From: Planctobacterium marinum
Lineage (GTDB): Bacteria > Pseudomonadota > Gammaproteobacteria > Enterobacterales > Alteromonadaceae
Direction of reading: 5' to 3'
DNA length: 64,000 bases
Assembly: GCF_020687805.1 (NCBI RefSeq)
Contig: NZ_JAJEWQ010000003.1
Span: 547,736-611,735, forward strand
The position numbers and the translations under genes were made by a program. This document shows, in pieces, positions 54,563-62,370 of this stretch. The notes beneath the pieces are model-generated. The model was given only the letters and a program-made list of their open reading frames with translations, was not told where the DNA came from and searched no databases. The first letter of the stretch is position 1. Each line of letters begins with the position of its first letter.

Positions 54563-54616
54563 CAACAAAATGCAATAAATCAGTGTTTTACAGCACAATT
54601 ATTTAACAACTTTCGT

Positions 54617-56674
54617 TCATTGCACAAATTGTACATTCTGTACCTGGTTTTGAAAATCAGAAAGCAATTTTTGCCACTCTTCATTTGACTCCAGCACTTT
54701 CGGTGTGACCAACATTACCAGCTCAGTTTTCGTAGAAGTCTTACTTTTGCCTTTGAATGCCTCGCCCACCAAAGGCAGCTCAGATAAAAACGGTACCTTA
54801 GTGTCACTGTCAGATGCATTTTCACTGATCAGCCCTCCGAGAATGACAGTCTGACCGCTGGTGACCACAGCTTCTGTAGACAGCGTCCTCTGAAAAATAG
54901 ATGGCGTACTACTATCGGCGGTGGCTGCCACGGTATTACTGATATTTAGATTAATGTTCATTATCACTACTCCTTGTGCGTTCACCGTGGGAGTAACAGA
55001 GACATCGACACCGGTATCTCTGTACTGAACATTTGTAGAAGTCACACCATCATCCACTACAGTCCCCGCCTGAACAGGAATTTGAGTCCCCACATTAATA
55101 GCAGCCGAGACCCCGTCTCTGACCAACAATGACGGATTCGATATCACATTAACAAAGCTATTTTCTCTAAAAAATGACGCTGTTACCTGACTGGTACTGT
55201 CTCCCAGCCAGGTAAAATTGGTACTACCAATTGCCTGAGTAAAAGAACCAAATGTACCAGAGCCTGATACTTCAGAGTTGTTTCTCAACGCCCACTCTAC
55301 ACCGTAACGAAACTCATCAGACAAGGTAACTTCAGCAATCATTACTTCCAGAATGATTTGTTTGGGTAATATATCCAGCTTGTTCAGTAAGGGTAGTAAG
55401 TTATTGTATGTGCTACCTGTGGTGCTAAAAATGAGCGAATTACTGCGTTCGTCCACCACAAAGGATACATTAGAACTACTAAAGGTTGTTTTTTGAGCTT
55501 CGCCTTGCTGTGTCTCAGCTTCCAATTGCTGAGCATTAGCGCCACTATTCGTCCTGTTTTTTCGCAACGAAGGTCCACCCAATGTGAGTAATTGGCCGAC
55601 ACTTTCACCGATATCCGCAGCCCGGGCATATCTGGGTGTATAAACAAAATACTGAACATTCTCGCCTTTAGAAGGTTGGTCCAGAATATTACTCCAGTAC
55701 CGTACCCGGTTTAACAACGCTTCATCAGGTGAAAAAACGGCGATCGCTGCCACTTGCGGTAAAGGCACCAACAATACATTTTTGTATTGCTCATAGCCCA
55801 CTCCCAATACGATACCTTCACTGCGCAAAACATCGGCAATTTGCAACAAATAGTTTTCTGTTGAGATGTATTTCAGCGAAAGTAAACCGATGTGCTTTCC
55901 TCTATTGGCGGGGACATCTAAAAGATTGATAAGCTCTATCGCCCTGACAACATTCAGTCGATCTGACAACACAAATAAGGAACTTTGCTCCACATCCGCA
56001 GTAATTTCGGCATCAATCATTTTGCCCAGGGTTCTTTCGACTGCCAATTTGATGCCGTATTTCAACGGAATAATTTGCAGAATTTGACCATTAGTTTGTG
56101 GAATAGATTCCAATGTATTGCCGATGCCAATCGCCGCTTTCGCTCTGCTTAGTGCAGCTTTTTGAAAGAAAAATGTATTGCTTTCGAAATCAATACTAAT
56201 CTGATTTCGGGATAGCAGTTCAGCCACCATATCGTACACCTGTGCTTTCGTAACAGTTTCTGAAACATTCAGAGTCAATGTCTGTTTGTCATTTTTCACA
56301 TCAGGGCCGATTACATAATTAGCTTTTAGAATTTCACCGAAAATATAATGAATAAAACTGGCTACCGGCATGCTATCCGCAGCAAAAGTTACCGTTGCCT
56401 CGTTTTTTTCAAAGTAATCAATGGCTTTGCGGGTAACAACATTTTGCTTTTCAGAGCCGATGCTTTGCAGTCGCTTAAACCCCTGAGTGCGCTCTTCACG
56501 CTCGGCTTCAACGGCACCGTCAACGTCTTTTAGTTTGCCATTTTCATCGTATAAATAAGACTTTCCAATCCGGGTAGGTTCGAACTTTTCACTGGACTGC
56601 TGTGTAGTTGAACAGGCAGTCAAAACCATAATTATGATAGTTGAGCAAATGCTGTGTTGTAGTATTTTATCCAT
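54617..56674 (-). CDS. gspD: Type II secretion outer-membrane secretin GspD (lipoprotein form)
   Basis: A 685-residue secretin. The signal sequence ends in a lipobox, LTAC with Cys21, so it is lipid-anchored itself, unlike most GspD. The N0 domain is at about residues 90-170 (MPVASFIHYIFGEILKANYVI), then N1/N2-like repeats (LLSLKYISTENYLLQIADVL). The C-terminal secretin core is at about 440-670: QIILEVMIAEVTLSDEFRYGVEW, then VQYRDTGVDVSVTP and GQTVILGGLIS. It forms the outer-membrane pore. An insert of low complexity (Gln/Ala-rich) near residues 375-400 is typical of a GspD N3 loop. It is the last gene of the secretion operon, 14 nt after the GspC-like gene. Confidence 0.9.
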   Translation of the reverse strand: MDKILQHSICSTIIIMVLTACSTTQQSSEKFEPTRIGKSYLYDENGKLKDVDGAVEAEREERTQGFKRLQSIGSEKQNVVTRKAIDYFEKNEATVTFAADSMPVASFIHYIFGEILKANYVIGPDVKNDKQTLTLNVSETVTKAQVYDMVAELLSRNQISIDFESNTFFFQKAALSRAKAAIGIGNTLESIPQTNGQILQIIPLKYGIKLAVERTLGKMIDAEITADVEQSSLFVLSDRLNVVRAIELINLLDVPANRGKHIGLLSLKYISTENYLLQIADVLRSEGIVLGVGYEQYKNVLLVPLPQVAAIAVFSPDEALLNRVRYWSNILDQPSKGENVQYFVYTPRYARAADIGESVGQLLTLGGPSLRKNRTNSGANAQQLEAETQQGEAQKTTFSSSNVSFVVDERSNSLIFSTTGSTYNNLLPLLNKLDILPKQIILEVMIAEVTLSDEFRYGVEWALRNNSEVSGSGTFGSFTQAIGSTNFTWLGDSTSQVTASFFRENSFVNVISNPSLLVRDGVSAAINVGTQIPVQAGTVVDDGVTSTNVQYRDTGVDVSVTPTVNAQGVVIMNINLNISNTVAATADSSTPSIFQRTLSTEAVVTSGQTVILGGLISENASDSDTKVPFLSELPLVGEAFKGKSKTSTKTELVMLVTPKVLESNEEWQKLLSDFQNQVQNVQFVQ

Positions 56675-56688
56675 TGCGATGAGTTACC

Positions 56689-57222
56689 TTAAGAATCTTG
56701 TTTAAATAATTCGAGGTGGATTTGTGAAGTACCACTGGTCAATTCAATTTTGTTTTCAAAAATTGCGGTTAATTCAAAATCGCCAATCTGATTGTTCAGT
56801 TCTAATTTGCGAAACTCACTGGCCCTAGTTTCGTAGTTGATTAGCTGCACCACGGCAAAGATATCTCGCTCTTTGAATATCCCGGCCAGTGAAATTTGGT
56901 GCTGATCATCAAAGTTGCTGAAATTAGGCAGTAACGTTTTATCAATAACTTTTTCTTTCGCGACTTGCGTTTCTTCTTCAATGCTGTCCTGGTTTATTTT
57001 CTTTCTGTCTGGTAACAGCGTGTCGAACAAAGCGATGAGGGTTTCATTATTAACCTTTTTCTGTTCCGCGATCGATATCTCAGGTACCTGATAATCCTGA
57101 AGGTTTGAGTTAGACGAAATATTGTTTCCCCCTAAACTCCCGACAACCGAAAACAATAATGGAATTAACCAAAAGCAGGCCAAAACTTTTAATGTTGTAC
57201 TGAGGGCTATTTTATTCATCAT
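56689..57222 (-). CDS. gspC: GspC-like inner-membrane component
   Basis: A 177-residue protein with a short cytoplasmic tail, one transmembrane helix (about residues 10-29) and a periplasmic part. The last 70 residues (ISLAGIFKERDIFAVVQLI, then IGDFELTAIFENKIEL) have the pattern of the homology-region domain of GspC and PilP, which contacts the N0 domain of the secretin. There is no PDZ domain, so it is a short GspC. It overlaps the gspM-like gene by 11 nt and precedes gspD. Identification rests on the HR-like pattern and on location. Confidence 0.65.
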   Translation of the reverse strand: MMNKIALSTTLKVLACFWLIPLLFSVVGSLGGNNISSNSNLQDYQVPEISIAEQKKVNNETLIALFDTLLPDRKKINQDSIEEETQVAKEKVIDKTLLPNFSNFDDQHQISLAGIFKERDIFAVVQLINYETRASEFRKLELNNQIGDFELTAIFENKIELTSGTSQIHLELFKQDS

Positions 57223-57757
57223 TCACCAAATAATATATCCGTACCGTAAAATGACCTGATGCATTACCCAGCAGTTTCCGACTCAAAATTTGTCTTTGCA
57301 CAGATAACTGGAAGTCACTGGTGACAACACCAAATCCGAGATTTTTGATATCGCTATGTAACAACATTACCCTTTCCAGATCATCATCAAATACAACTTT
57401 CAACAGCGAACTTGAAGGAACACCTGTGGTAGATCCCGACCACTCCAGACTCTCAATCTTCGCGTCCACGGCTTTAGCCTTTTCCTCCAGACGTTGTTGA
57501 AAGTCAAACTGAGCCTGTTCTGCACTTTGCGCTACTTCAAACTGCGCTTTTGCATCACTCAAACGACTATCAATTTCAGCTTCCTGCTCCTGCATTTTGT
57601 TAACTTCACGGATCACGGATTTGCCTTTGCTCAATCGCTCCGACAGTTGTTCAATTTCAGACACCTGAGACTCGGTATATTCATCCAGTGGCATAAACAC
57701 AAATTTGATGATCACTAAGCAAGCGACCAAAAGCAGCATAAGTTGTTGTCTATTCAT
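57212..57757 (-). CDS. gspM: GspM-like inner-membrane component
   Basis: About 181 residues from the ATG at 57757 (MNRQQLMLLLV), which overlaps the stop of the gspL-like gene by 8 nt; an upstream in-frame start is less likely. A single N-terminal helix is followed by a long coiled coil (about 30-100, rich in Glu, Gln and Lys) and a ferredoxin-like C-terminal domain (LLKVVFDDDLERVMLLH, GHFTVRIYYL). This is the plan of GspM/PilO proteins, which pair with GspL/PilN in the inner-membrane platform. No sequence motif proves it, but position and topology agree. Confidence 0.65.
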   Translation of the reverse strand: MNRQQLMLLLVACLVIIKFVFMPLDEYTESQVSEIEQLSERLSKGKSVIREVNKMQEQEAEIDSRLSDAKAQFEVAQSAEQAQFDFQQRLEEKAKAVDAKIESLEWSGSTTGVPSSSLLKVVFDDDLERVMLLHSDIKNLGFGVVTSDFQLSVQRQILSRKLLGNASGHFTVRIYYLVNDE

Positions 57758-58871
57758 TATTCGTCCCCTGTGCAGAAGCAGCATTTACTGCTGCATTTGC
57801 CTGAAACGTAATATTCACATTGAATCTTTGCTGACCACGAAAGTTTTGAACTGCATTGGCGAAGGATGCGGACTTAATATAGGGCAGTCGTTTTACATAA
57901 CTCAAACTGTCTGTGGCCACTTTAGATTGCAATCGGACCCACATTCCCTCGTTAGTTGTGCGGATTTTTATTATAGATATATCCTTTTGCATCACTTCTC
58001 CCAGAAAACGCCACATCTGCATATCAATATTTTGCCCGGCATCCTGATTAGCGAATTCTGCAAATACTTTTCTTTTTTCCAGAATGGATTGCCGGGTTTT
58101 AATTACGCTGGCAATGTTTTGATCTGCAATGTCTTTTTCCAGTTGATTAATGTTAAAGGCATAAAATCCAATCAGACTGAAATAGTAAAGTAAGGCCCCA
58201 CCAAAAGCCCCCAGTAAAATGGACGGCCAGTTAAACATTTTGGCGATTTTCTGCCTAAATTGCTGCGCTTTAACAATCGCTAAGCCGTGTGACTTTGATA
58301 TTTTGAATAGCTGTTCATATAGACTGTGCGCATAATCCGTTTCCTGAATTTCAGTACTGGCGATAACGGGGGCACCGATGGACATCAAAAAGTACTCAGC
58401 AGATTTAAACGCCCCCAATCTGGCTGCGGTGTAATTACCATTAATATCGTTAAACGAAAATACACTGCTACCACACCGTTGAATCTGGAATAAACGATCT
58501 TTATCAAATTGAGCCAACAATAATGATTCAGGTAACCAGGCGAACAGTTTGTGGCTAAAACGCTCAAAAAGGTGAGATTGAGGCGTCCAGATTTTTACTA
58601 CTGAATCATGCTCTCGTATCTCAGGCTCTGTCAACATAGCTACTGACGCGACTTCCTGGCGAATGATTTCTCGCAGGTCACTTTTATCCGTTACCGGGTA
58701 CTTCTTAAGGACTTCGGTTAAATTCTCCCGCGCAATAAGCAGCACCGGAAAAGGGGCTTTGAGAAATACGTCATCATCAACTGGTTTAAATTCTTTATCG
58801 ATTATCCGATAAAGTTGCTGCCCCCGGATAAAAAACAGGTTGTTGCGTAAATAAGAATGCACCAACTTCAT
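57750..58871 (-). CDS. gspL: GspL-like inner-membrane platform protein
   Basis: A 373-residue protein. Residues 1-215 look like a divergent cytoplasmic actin-like domain. A transmembrane helix follows (about 220-240, ILLGAFGGALLYYFSLIGFY), then a coiled coil (LEKDIADQNIASVIKTRQSI) and a ferredoxin-like periplasmic domain near the C terminus (IIKIRTTNEGMWVRLQS). This is the order in GspL/PilN-type proteins, which bind the ATPase GspE on the cytoplasmic side. It lies between gspK-like and gspM-like genes as in gsp operons. Confidence 0.7.
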   Translation of the reverse strand: MKLVHSYLRNNLFFIRGQQLYRIIDKEFKPVDDDVFLKAPFPVLLIARENLTEVLKKYPVTDKSDLREIIRQEVASVAMLTEPEIREHDSVVKIWTPQSHLFERFSHKLFAWLPESLLLAQFDKDRLFQIQRCGSSVFSFNDINGNYTAARLGAFKSAEYFLMSIGAPVIASTEIQETDYAHSLYEQLFKISKSHGLAIVKAQQFRQKIAKMFNWPSILLGAFGGALLYYFSLIGFYAFNINQLEKDIADQNIASVIKTRQSILEKRKVFAEFANQDAGQNIDMQMWRFLGEVMQKDISIIKIRTTNEGMWVRLQSKVATDSLSYVKRLPYIKSASFANAVQNFRGQQRFNVNITFQANAAVNAASAQGTNNE

Positions 58872-58873
58872 CG

Positions 58874-59671
58874 TTATTCCGCCACTATTTCCGCCATAAA
58901 CGGCTGTATGTCAAAATTCATCATTAACCTTGTTTTTCTCACTATTTCCAAATCGTCATGTTTAGCCGTTATTGTTAGCACAAGAAAGTTGCCTGGCAAG
59001 AAGCTTACATCATACTCGCTATCCCTGCCGGTTATCTCCTGCCAGCTTTGATGATTTGCGTTTCCGGCTTGTTTTAGCGCAATAATTTGCTGTGCCTGTT
59101 CCGCACCAAATAACCTTTCCAGCAATCCATTCGGTGAATTGTAAAGGTTAAATTGTAATGTCGGTAGTTGTGTCATTTCGGCGGACTTAATAGCTTTATT
59201 TCCTGAGTCCACCATGCGCAACTCCTTCAGAGACGGTACGATACCACCACGCATTTCAGGAGTTAGCACGGTTAAATTGCCACCTCCCTGATACTCTGTA
59301 ATTAACTTGGCACTGCTTTCGCCCAGTAATTTATCCAGATACTGGCCACCGTACATAGAACTCACTAAACCGTCGTCATCCTGTACCGTGAATGTCAGGT
59401 TGCCCTGTTTAACCGGCGTACTGTCAAAGCGATAATCGGCTTCTTTTACTCCACTGGTATTATCTTTAACTGATACCAGTAAATCATACTTCAATTGCTC
59501 TTTGAGGCTATGCGCCTGTAATACCAACTGTGCCTTTTGCTTCAATGCTATAGCGGTCTTGATCTGACTCCGGGAATCCTTACTTAATTCAATGGTCAAA
59601 ATTAATAACATTGCGGTGATTAACAAAACCTGAACTAAAGCAACGCCCCGCTGCTGTCTGATGTTATTCAT
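58874..59671 (-). CDS. gspK: GspK-like minor pseudopilin
   Basis: A 265-residue protein with a prepilin leader (RQQRGVALVQVLLITAMLLI), a Gly before the cleavage site and a hydrophobic helix. As in GspK, position +5 is not the usual Glu (VALVQ). The body contains an inserted helical region with LYNSPNGLLERLFGAEQAQQI and WQEITGRD, reminiscent of the GspK alpha-domain (SAM-like repeats). GspK caps the pseudopilus tip with GspI and GspJ. The gene overlaps gspJ by 8 nt and is followed by gspL after 2 nt. Confidence 0.75.
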   Translation of the reverse strand: MNNIRQQRGVALVQVLLITAMLLILTIELSKDSRSQIKTAIALKQKAQLVLQAHSLKEQLKYDLLVSVKDNTSGVKEADYRFDSTPVKQGNLTFTVQDDDGLVSSMYGGQYLDKLLGESSAKLITEYQGGGNLTVLTPEMRGGIVPSLKELRMVDSGNKAIKSAEMTQLPTLQFNLYNSPNGLLERLFGAEQAQQIIALKQAGNANHQSWQEITGRDSEYDVSFLPGNFLVLTITAKHDDLEIVRKTRLMMNFDIQPFMAEIVAE

Positions 59672-60353
59672 TGCCCTGCCCGTAATTTTGAATGTATTCA
59701 GGGATAAACTGTAAAACGGGAACCTCTAACAGGGAGTTGCGATTGTCAATCGCAATGGTGATCCGGATGATGTTAGGGGTGACCATTGAGTCTCTGCCGC
59801 TGTAGGCACCATACCAGGCCTGGCTGAATCGGTCCGGGGACTCCAGAGCTGTAAAATATTCATCCACATGTCGCCAGCCAAAGTATTCGAATTGCAACTC
59901 ATCGAACCTAAAATCAAATCTTTTTTCGTAGGTATATTGATGGTCCGCCTCGTAATTAAAAAACGGGGATTCAACGATAGGTTTTTCGCGATACACCAGG
60001 GTTCTGGATTCGCCGTCGGCAACCACGCTCAATTCAAAAATAGCGGCATTCCCGGGTTGGCTTATGGCGTGTTCAGTGACACTGCGAATGAGTGTACTTG
60101 CCCCTTCAAAATAATGCCCCCAGACATTTTCTTCAAACTTCACCATGTGCGGTCTGATATTTTTAATAATTGAATGGATTTGCACTATGTTTTTCGCGGT
60201 TTGTAATTTCTCATCAAACTGCCCCATTTCTTTGTGCCAATACACAGAGTACTGGCGATAAGCCATGGTTCCGATGAACAATACCATGATAAGGATGGTC
60301 ATGGTGATAAGTAGCTCAACCAGAGAAAAACCAGTCGATTTTGAGGACTTCAT
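59664..60353 (-). CDS. gspJ: GspJ-like minor pseudopilin
   Basis: A 229-residue protein with a type IV prepilin leader (KSSKSTGFSLVELLITMTILIMVLF); Gly-Phe is the cleavage site and Glu sits at +5. The rest is a soluble domain of mixed strands. The large size for a pseudopilin, together with its position between gspI and gspK, identifies GspJ. It overlaps both neighbours by a few nt. Processing requires a prepilin peptidase (PilD/GspO) that is not in the window. Confidence 0.75.
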   Translation of the reverse strand: MKSSKSTGFSLVELLITMTILIMVLFIGTMAYRQYSVYWHKEMGQFDEKLQTAKNIVQIHSIIKNIRPHMVKFEENVWGHYFEGASTLIRSVTEHAISQPGNAAIFELSVVADGESRTLVYREKPIVESPFFNYEADHQYTYEKRFDFRFDELQFEYFGWRHVDEYFTALESPDRFSQAWYGAYSGRDSMVTPNIIRITIAIDNRNSLLEVPVLQFIPEYIQNYGQGNE

Positions 60354-60772
60354 ATTGCAGTCCAGGTGGTTGTCTTAAAGGAAAAATCGTCACTGCGAAA
60401 TTTACTATCAACAGACAGGCTCACTTGCCACAATACCGCATTACCCACAACGTCACCTGAACCACCGCTACTCATGCCTACCGCTGTGTAAGAGTTGACA
60501 GCCGCAGACTTCAATGTTTTAGCCTGCCAACGGTAAGTGACTCCCAGAAAATAACCATTTCCTGAAGTATCGCCATTTTTGATCTGCAACCCGATGTGTT
60601 CAGCCAAAAGCGGTGCAAAACTGGTAGATAAGGTATAGTCTTCTGCAGTCTTTTTACTTTTGACGGCACCGTAAAAAATGCCTGAACAGGCACTGATCAC
60701 CATAAACAAAATAAAAGAGGCGACCAATACCTCTATCAGCGAAAAGCCGGCTGTCTTTTTATTGGAGTTCAC
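60350..60772 (-). CDS. gspI: GspI-like minor pseudopilin
   Basis: A 140-residue prepilin-like protein: NKKTAGFSLIEVLVASFILF with a Gly-Phe cleavage site and Glu at +5, followed by a hydrophobic helix of about 20 residues. The body is short, and the C terminus (SVDSKFRSDDFSFKTTTWT) suggests a small beta domain. Length and position between gspH and gspJ match GspI. It overlaps the neighbours at both ends by 4 nt (ATGA-type). Confidence 0.72.
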   Translation of the reverse strand: MNSNKKTAGFSLIEVLVASFILFMVISACSGIFYGAVKSKKTAEDYTLSTSFAPLLAEHIGLQIKNGDTSGNGYFLGVTYRWQAKTLKSAAVNSYTAVGMSSGGSGDVVGNAVLWQVSLSVDSKFRSDDFSFKTTTWTAI

Positions 60773-61158
60773 AGCGACTGTAGACCTAAGGTGATACGTC
60801 GGCCATTGAGCACATAAGACAGCTGACTTCCGGAAAAAAAACCAGCAGGATTTATGTGTAATTCTCCGTCCTGAAAGGTCAGATACTCAAACTGCAAAAT
60901 ATGAACGCTTTTATTTTCTCTTAGTAATCTCAAGGAATTAGCGGTTGATTTTACTGTTAGTTGTTTTTCGTGAATAAAAGCCTGATGACTGCTTTGCCTT
61001 AAAAATGACTTTAGTCTTATTTGTTCAGCTTTGGCTTTGAATTTAGTGATGGAATCAATGGTCAGCCCACCAACAAGGCTTATTGCCATAGCAGAGATCG
61101 TTATCACGATTAACAACTCTATTAGCGTAAAACCGGAAGACCTCTGCATCGCTGACAA
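60769..61158 (-). CDS. gspH: GspH-like pseudopilin
   Basis: A 129-residue prepilin: MQRSSGFTLIELLIVITISAMAI has the standard cleavage motif GFTLIE. Instead of the GspG pattern with a Ca-site loop, the body (LRLLRENKSVHILQFEYL, PAGFFSGSQLSYVL) resembles GspH. It is the first pseudopilin gene in the operon, 6 nt after gspF. The major pseudopilin GspG, which normally precedes gspH, is not visible between gspF and this gene. It may lie outside the right edge, or this protein could take its role. Confidence 0.7.
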   Translation of the reverse strand: MSAMQRSSGFTLIELLIVITISAMAISLVGGLTIDSITKFKAKAEQIRLKSFLRQSSHQAFIHEKQLTVKSTANSLRLLRENKSVHILQFEYLTFQDGELHINPAGFFSGSQLSYVLNGRRITLGLQSL

Positions 61159-61164
61159 GCCTGA

Positions 61165-62370
61165 CTAAAGTGAAATATCATTAACAGAAACAACACTGAG
61201 TAACATAGTGATAACTACACTACCTACAATCCCACCCATCACCAGTATTAACAGGGGTTCGAGGATATTTGTCACTCTATTGGTCCAATTTTCAAACTCA
61301 GTTTTGGAACGCACCGCAATTTCATCAAAAATCCGTTCTAATTCGCCGCTTTCTTCACCCACTTCAAGCAGCGAAACATAAAAGTCGGGGTACAGTGGAG
61401 TCATGCCAAGACTGGTAGAAATAGCACCACCTTTTTTGATTTTTTCATTGGCGATTTCAAGGCTCTTGCGGATGATGGCATTTTTGATATTTCTGGTTGC
61501 TGAAGCAATGGCAACATCGACTTTGACACCGGCCGTTAACATCAAAGACATGGCTGAATTGAACCTGATACATTCTGTCTGTTTGATAAGATTTGATAAA
61601 ACAGGTAGTGCAAATGCTCGCTTTGCAATCAGGCTTTTCAACGCCGGATCATTGCGTTTGTGATACAGATAAGCGCCGACAATGGCCGCTAAAGCCACCA
61701 ACCACAACTGATATTTCAGCATCCAGTTACTGGTATTGATCAAAAGTGCGGTGTATACCGGTATGTCATCGCCTTCAGCAAATATAGACGCCATTTGCGG
61801 CACAATATAATTGAATACAAACACCAGACAGGCAATACAGACAAACAGGATCACGGCAGGATAAGTCAGCGCCTGAGTAACCTTGGCTTTGAGTTCTTTT
61901 TTAAACTTAAGATCGTTGGCCAATCCTTCAAAGACCTGCGGCAACTTACCGGATTTTTCCCCTATCGCAATCAGATTCAGATACAGAGAGTCAAAGACTT
62001 TGTCTTTGGTATCAAATGACTCAGCTACACCTTTACCCATTTTCAGGTTCTTAAGTATTTCATTAACCAGATTTGCCAAACCACCGGATTTACGGTTTTT
62101 AGCAACAATCTTAAGACCCTTATCAATTTTCACCCCGCTATTGAGCAGGATTGATAACTCAGAGGTAATAAATTCCAAATCATTTAAGGTGACCGAATCT
62201 TTACGCCAGGGAAACTTAATGACGCCTGAGTCAGCGATTGGCTTGACATAAGTCACCAGCATACCTCGTTGCTGTAACTTACTTCGCGCTTCAGCGATAT
62301 TTTCCGCCTCTAACTCAGACTCTTCAACATGACCATCCTTATCATAAACCTTATAACTGAAAAACGGCAT
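61165..62370 (-). CDS. gspF: Type II secretion inner-membrane platform protein GspF
   Basis: About 401 residues from the ATG at 62370 (MPFFSYKVYDKDGHVEE), typical of GspF starts; an ATG at 62379 is the alternative. The domain order is the family's: a first cytoplasmic GspF domain (SELSILLNSGVKIDKGL), a transmembrane helix (about 165-190), a second domain (FNSAMSLMLTAGVKVDVAI) and C-terminal helices (LEPLLILVMGGIVGSVVITMLL). GspF couples the ATPase to pseudopilus growth. Its start overlaps the gspE stop (TGATG). The presence of both repeats shows an intact gene. Confidence 0.9.
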   Translation of the reverse strand: MPFFSYKVYDKDGHVEESELEAENIAEARSKLQQRGMLVTYVKPIADSGVIKFPWRKDSVTLNDLEFITSELSILLNSGVKIDKGLKIVAKNRKSGGLANLVNEILKNLKMGKGVAESFDTKDKVFDSLYLNLIAIGEKSGKLPQVFEGLANDLKFKKELKAKVTQALTYPAVILFVCIACLVFVFNYIVPQMASIFAEGDDIPVYTALLINTSNWMLKYQLWLVALAAIVGAYLYHKRNDPALKSLIAKRAFALPVLSNLIKQTECIRFNSAMSLMLTAGVKVDVAIASATRNIKNAIIRKSLEIANEKIKKGGAISTSLGMTPLYPDFYVSLLEVGEESGELERIFDEIAVRSKTEFENWTNRVTNILEPLLILVMGGIVGSVVITMLLSVVSVNDISL